In this document: positions 43,901 to 46,540 of the stretch, piece by piece
How the letters are laid out: the number at the start of each line of letters is the position of its first letter
Numbering within the stretch: position 1 is the stretch's first letter
NCBI GenBank assembly: GCA_049301455.1
Contig: JBAQKY010000008.1
Coordinates: 1-46,540, forward strand
Source: JAUYMM01 sp049301455
Lineage (GTDB): Bacteria; Patescibacteriota; Microgenomatia; UBA8517
Length of the DNA: 46,540 nt
Direction: 5' to 3'
The notes under the pieces: model-generated
What the model saw: the letters and a program-made list of their open reading frames with translations, nothing else
What the model was told of the DNA's origin: nothing
The model's database searches: none
Program-made: the position numbers and the translations under genes

Positions 43901-46309
43901 TCAAAAATATTAGGACTTAAAAAAGTGACACCAATAAGCAGACTTGATAACCAAAGACCTAGTTTCTTTTACCCAAGTGATCAAATAGTTATCGAGTCAC
44001 AACTGAAGGAATTTCCAGGAACAACCATAAAGACTATTCCCCCACCAACAGTTAAAGGGAAAAAAGTTTTTTACTCAGTAACAATAAATCGAGAAATTAG
44101 CTATTATCCGCTAGGTGAAATTAATGTTCTACCACAGTCCAAAACAAATTATTTTGTTAAATTTGGCGTCATGACTGAAGTTGACGGAAAACCTGATTTA
44201 ACTCAATTGGATGATCTTGTTGTAGGAAAAAATGCTGATGGAACATTTATTACCCTAAGACAAACAGGACACCAATATGTTACAAGTATGACAGTTAATA
44301 ATTCTGGAAATGTAGAGATTATTCACCAATATCCAAATATTTTTGAAAGTCTTGGCCAATCAGTATTAAACAGATTAATAATAGTTGGATCAAACAACCC
44401 CCTAATCAGAATGTATTTCTACTCCCCTGAAACTGGTTTCTTCCCAGCATTCAATGGATTTCTCGAAAAAATTGATCTGAGAAATTGGATTGGTAGTGGA
44501 GGTCCTGCAGGAGATATTGTTGAACAAATCAGACCATTAGATGATTTAACTCCTAGTCAAAGGTTAACTTCCGAACTAAAGGATAGATTAAACAAATCAC
44601 TTCCTCCAGAAATTAAAGCAGCTTTTGGTGAAAACAAAAATTTTCCTTATGAGTTGCAGATAAAGGGGAAGGATAACCCTAGAAATCCAATTGATAGACT
44701 ATTAGCTGGCGTCAGAGATTCATCTGAATTTAGTCAATTTGAAATCGGACCCAAGTCAGCAAAATCTAAATATGTAATTGTAATTAGAGATATTGGGACT
44801 AAACCAGAAGCCAGTGGACAAGGAGCAGGGAAAATATTATTGGATGCCATTGAAAAATCTGCTAGAGAAATGGGTATTGATACGATTGTAGCTGAGGACA
44901 TTTTCCCTTATAACGATATTTATAAACAATCCAATATTAATTCTGGTGCACCGATTGAGAATAGCGCATATAGTTTTTGGCTTAAACAGGGTTATCAACC
45001 AGCAATAGATCCAAACTTAGGCTACACACCAACTTTTTCACCAGAAAATCCACCACACTCAATGATAAAGATATTACCAGATTCTGAAACATCATCACCC
45101 ACCAGAGCAAATCCTCTCTCCCCTTCTGGGGTTTGGGATGGGGTTAAAAATTGGTGGCAGAGAAATGTTGCAACTCCATATAACAACTACACTAAAGGCT
45201 CTTTGGAACTACAAAGACAGAATAATGAAAACAGGACTTCGTTGTTTGGTGGTTTAGCACAATACATTGAAAAATATATTAAAAACTCTGAATCTGGAGG
45301 CATAATGGCCTTTATTAAAAAGAGGAACTCAGTGCCAATAGAAGATGAACAGATTGCTGCATTGGAGGGTAGGAAAACAGCAAAACAAGAAAATGTTATT
45401 AAGGTTCAAAATCAACAACTTGCAGACCAAGCACAAAAATTTTTAAACTCACGAACAGCTAAAAAGATTGAGGTTCAAGAAGGATTCGAAAGTGCACAAA
45501 AGAGGGCAAAAGCAGCCAGAACTCAAGGAATGACATCTCTACAGAAGAGTCAACCAACAGAATCAACAACATTATGGACTTGGTTCTTTGGCGGCAAAAA
45601 TAAAAATTCTGGTCAAACACTTGTAGAGTTTAGTACTATTTTACCTGCTGTTTTTGCAGTTCCTACTGTAGGTTTATATTACGTTGATCAATATTTTGAT
45701 TTGGGGATAACTGATTCGTTTTTAAACAGAATTGAACAAGAGTTAAGCGGAGATTCTAAAAGCGAATCTATTAATCTACCTTATCTTATCTGGAAATACA
45801 CTCATGATAGGTTTTTAGGAGTACAGGTTGGTTCTAAATTTTTATTCAGCGAAACTACGTCGAACCCAACAATCAAAACATTTGAACCAGCACGGGTCGA
45901 ATCGGGAGGCAAATCCAATTCAAATAGTTGCGAATTATTGGGTGACAATTTCTTAAACAAATCAGATTGTGAATCAAATTTTGCTTTCGGATCAAATCTT
46001 TGTGATCATCCATACTACAATAATGAACAAAGGTATTGCTGTCCAATTGGAAAGTATCATTCGCAAAAGTCTATATTAGGAATTGTAAACATACCAATAT
46101 GCGCAGATGACAATCCTAGAAATCTATATGAATGCTCAACTACCTTTTCTGGAATATGCTCCACTAACAGTTCGGACCATTTTGGATCTGCAAATTGCTG
46201 GTCAAGCATAAATCATATGGAGGTATGGTGCTGTGCGTCAAACGAACTAAATCCTGATGGATCATGCAAAGATATACTACCTAGACCTAATAACTGGCAA
46301 GATATATGA
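37955..46309 (+). CDS. Giant secreted multi-domain protein, toxin/effector-like
   Basis: 2,784 residues. An N-terminal TM/signal helix (about 12-30) is followed by Cys-rich segments and Gln-rich linkers. A long Gly/Ala hydrophobic region (about 441-500: GGAVVVAGGGLATGAY) resembles the translocation part of polymorphic toxins. A papain-like signature follows: GVGCRNTLC (Cys797), NHVITVVVDKNGKRY (His846) and SDLTIGQF (Asp862). Middle beta domains are not recognised. A GNAT acetyltransferase domain is at about 2265-2370 (GQGAGK at 2288-2293, then FWLKQGY). SGVWDGxKNWxQ occurs twice (from Ser1708 and Ser2391). Near the C-terminus there is a hydrophobic helix (TILPAVFAVPTVGLYYV) and a tail with about a dozen cysteines. 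Enzyme domains on a secreted protein suggest delivery into another cell; this is inference. Confidence 0.78.
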   Translation: MPKKRLYSGVIDPITIIGVLFLIITAGIGTYVVRNRDINLDINERASCTNTCLQSDFPELCGCTSSNIDDAPAGSGGISVQDEIDEYEEEQQQQNNTPVIQPTTPPTTGCNANGTIYQNGAIVVGGSSSSGYSRCDGNAWVPCPTCTITQLTTVPAYLQEQYNQAVQDILTEQEIAEQTAPRPNDLAIQLSDNQQEQKDICLLDGGMWSNQSMNCTYTAPQLLQEQVQTIQNSRPRGESRCSGSTAEVWDGSTWDGQYCANGCINGSCITEIKESIQVNRDDSGTTRDLTTFIYSNDQIVAANIYSLNMYNNVEKVDDGFIRNFTTVLRDKNTDNIFSALTQSVHSQPQQPDQPIYNFGYCNKEGASAAEIAECNQTWTGIYNAPLIGRYIQSYANQDIAYNYVQMGYDSVSLCVEGEETYTGKQRCNGYQPTKEQSSSSVALGSAMTAGGAVVVAGGGLATGAYTLLTAGGSQALLAAGVTTLSQSIALGMAGMSTYQLGTTTDICITEGYTDNCRTQIAWTALSYANIGSSALQSAYQTSRVISGANTIINTVNVLTDVADISQSCGDDEYASGFGCGAAIVGTIFDVGQSVSDFGIIEAIAKNINFSNVANNPLAQVDFQSSSQLQLGAPDTNIPKSINPNNVIDVVQGPNNIFVVPNTSTTALAVAPHLDIAQADGVITATILDEIPATPPNSPQVIAGLLMAPGQPINVTREFADLKPKVEVDPNNAPTSFWNEAVESGKKVLAGLLNPQERGSLGIPSPFRNADNSPTIDAVVKRVDEALTRSGEPNGVGCRNTLCETSAGFVKADAEISGLDANNYDLIQVLNKMGIPTESISLNRNNHVITVVVDKNGKRYLSDLTIGQFDNIDLNSPIAKQLLKDGYFEMTDSNLNEYLKLFIKIDFEKISVNIFDSINPHPILSADMLDQYFSGKAINLREIEPLEASSVKTVDDILSATEILIEKGYTYDQIDEMFFFDQINASPPEYSTIARNAPDLKVNTTTPLAQRLGDWAGQILDPIASRLGLNIIFENLPFIDNSNIAKLPGGYPTVKIPSDKGLTILDSVSIPENNRHIRGYFMKDGTFVLTYDPNKDHTVLWNEYGLNSTYAIASFDANLVQIDSKFNINEIVPEMARRMLEGGISGDLKFDISGKYTGLGLGRYEDTVENLAKGLDQTKFKPFSLYNTNKETFINKLGDKFEIGPGDRLRSDESGKYLIVYISDNRVDLKYETGRIEQISLDQFRNKLDETEFSVYRMVGKPIYILPGGAYPIKRLLNNKAPFAGVIDINGRISISDETLSHNTIQDNQLLTDSETTGRITYDPDKNRDTIIISGSQDAVNRIVDQINAIQNDPSWYDSSIFQRFHKVKIYIFTEYGRIDIDTRLHQALNRVRTEVQIQKQNSVKNPQIKTGTDPEIKTNINQQANNIIPNADTENLGNSFIITDRYGKSIWARDIIQSDITPEFNQHLNELEYSVRYYSPDENKGIIDFYGHKKGAMDGPDPIPVISGKSVGKGETRNAILITDHEKGISWIMYEYDRSAWDGAELQLEPIAKGIEIPIDSIEGDAYRYLPIENDLSVFPDELKKKYKIIEFISPIVDIVNPFDWIGRIARSVEKAQWKNLGADVGELHHANVVFVVWDQKPKSDFTLPVIRLKPYIIGDNKVFLPGISWARVETIEVRINDGGAINSNYNSIIPILFGNPYRPSVSSGVWDGFKNWLQELDVISVIDDIPWIPNSVKIALRGTQLVSNNGLDMPNIKTQTADILPYGMTQQEYDQLKTWASDTSNGPTAKKPEINENGVIQYPEQILPVQELAPLPGTPEYDAMVKKALAREQSRGTDTVVKRGPSDTPLTIIVKRAAAAAPLISERVLFMIAEDVVQTMTPSSTILPASAINDQVKVQTPNGTKIDPTIDAVLTVKKKEISSVTLTANQQIRIGWRRIKPDVEFTIDINDIIVISPNISLKWSGINDQFEIIVKEKPGFWSKILGLKKVTPISRLDNQRPSFFYPSDQIVIESQLKEFPGTTIKTIPPPTVKGKKVFYSVTINREISYYPLGEINVLPQSKTNYFVKFGVMTEVDGKPDLTQLDDLVVGKNADGTFITLRQTGHQYVTSMTVNNSGNVEIIHQYPNIFESLGQSVLNRLIIVGSNNPLIRMYFYSPETGFFPAFNGFLEKIDLRNWIGSGGPAGDIVEQIRPLDDLTPSQRLTSELKDRLNKSLPPEIKAAFGENKNFPYELQIKGKDNPRNPIDRLLAGVRDSSEFSQFEIGPKSAKSKYVIVIRDIGTKPEASGQGAGKILLDAIEKSAREMGIDTIVAEDIFPYNDIYKQSNINSGAPIENSAYSFWLKQGYQPAIDPNLGYTPTFSPENPPHSMIKILPDSETSSPTRANPLSPSGVWDGVKNWWQRNVATPYNNYTKGSLELQRQNNENRTSLFGGLAQYIEKYIKNSESGGIMAFIKKRNSVPIEDEQIAALEGRKTAKQENVIKVQNQQLADQAQKFLNSRTAKKIEVQEGFESAQKRAKAARTQGMTSLQKSQPTESTTLWTWFFGGKNKNSGQTLVEFSTILPAVFAVPTVGLYYVDQYFDLGITDSFLNRIEQELSGDSKSESINLPYLIWKYTHDRFLGVQVGSKFLFSETTSNPTIKTFEPARVESGGKSNSNSCELLGDNFLNKSDCESNFAFGSNLCDHPYYNNEQRYCCPIGKYHSQKSILGIVNIPICADDNPRNLYECSTTFSGICSTNSSDHFGSANCWSSINHMEVWCCASNELNPDGSCKDILPRPNNWQDI

Positions 46310-46460
46310 TTTATTACAACAAATCTGCGTCAAACTAGCCTCATTTTGTGACTAAAAGATCTTAAAAATTTACAAAATTAAGGTATTAATGCACAATTTT
46401 AACGAGCCCAGAAAAAATATTCTTTTAGAAAAACCATGCTTTGGAAAAACTCGTAACAAA

Positions 46461-46540
46461 TTACCACATTTTGTAACTAACTGACAACACTTTGGAGAAT
46501 TTGATCAGGCCTGTGTTTGGATCAACATCTAACTCTGCAG
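46461..46540 (-). CDS. Possible 3' end of a minus-strand gene (partial)
   Basis: An open frame from the right edge to TAA at 46463-46461 encodes about 25 residues ending LSVSYKMW, preceded by DVDPNTGLIKF. The composition looks protein-like, but it is too short to identify. The stretch 46310-46460 shows no gene. Confidence 0.3.
   Translation of the reverse strand, partial: AELDVDPNTGLIKFSKVLSVSYKMW

Noticed and set aside
46342..46480. Direct repeat CATTTTGTGACTAA / CATTTTGTAACTAA
   Set aside because: Only 13 of 14 bases in AT-rich DNA, 125 bp apart; no further structure supports a mobile element or att site.

Overview
The window looks like a chromosomal segment of an uncultivated Patescibacteria/CPR bacterium, most likely Microgenomates-like. 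This is inferred, not proven. The reasons are the AT-rich, gene-dense DNA, the standard code with TGA used as a stop (mreB, argS-neighbour genes, the 2,784-residue gene), tRNA genes mostly without an encoded CCA, and proteins typical of CPR genomes: S74-tailed fibres, TMTC-like and O-antigen-ligase-like membrane proteins with TPRs, a PEGA protein, and ComEA/ComEC without a visible envelope pathway. No insertion sequence, CRISPR array, rRNA or complete recombinase was found.

Left part (1-15.4 kb). It opens with the tail of a surface protein, followed by an AAA_14/DUF4143 ATPase, a membrane-anchored protein in an operon with a TMTC-like GT-C glycosyltransferase, a WecG/TagA-family glycosyltransferase, mreB divergent from a PEGA-domain protein, tRNA-Arg and tRNA-Pro, several small Cys-rich proteins, an NDPK-like protein with a large insertion, an M16 peptidase, a DUF1003 protein and an AAA ATPase with a C-terminal OmpR-type winged helix. 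Next to argS lies a degenerate second copy of the argS 3' end, with two unlisted short genes between the copies.

Middle part (15.4-20.4 kb). A minus-strand cluster leuS-comEA-comEC encodes leucyl-tRNA synthetase and the DNA-uptake channel. comEC is split into two overlapping frames at an A6 run.

Right part (20.4-46.3 kb). This is almost entirely an envelope/surface island. It has a five-gene operon of two secreted beta-proteins and two DUF916-like partner proteins (reminiscent of WxL/Csc loci), two Ig-like membrane-anchored proteins, a 3,003-residue fibre (integrase-type SAM-like N-domain, TM, LamG, S74 chaperone), an O-antigen-ligase-like TPR protein, tRNA-Ala, and a 2,784-residue secreted multi-domain protein. 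That last protein has a papain-like Cys/His/Asp signature, a GNAT domain and a Cys-rich tail. I infer a display, glycosylation and effector module for contact with another cell.

Gene expression. Many gene starts carry a TAnnnT -10 box exactly 6 (up to 8) bases before ATG/GTG, often with a -35 at 16-17 bp. Transcription would then start on or within about 2 nt of the start codon, so leaderless mRNAs seem to be the rule here. The single strong Shine-Dalgarno (GGAGGTG) precedes a 44-residue peptide gene inside the argS duplication.
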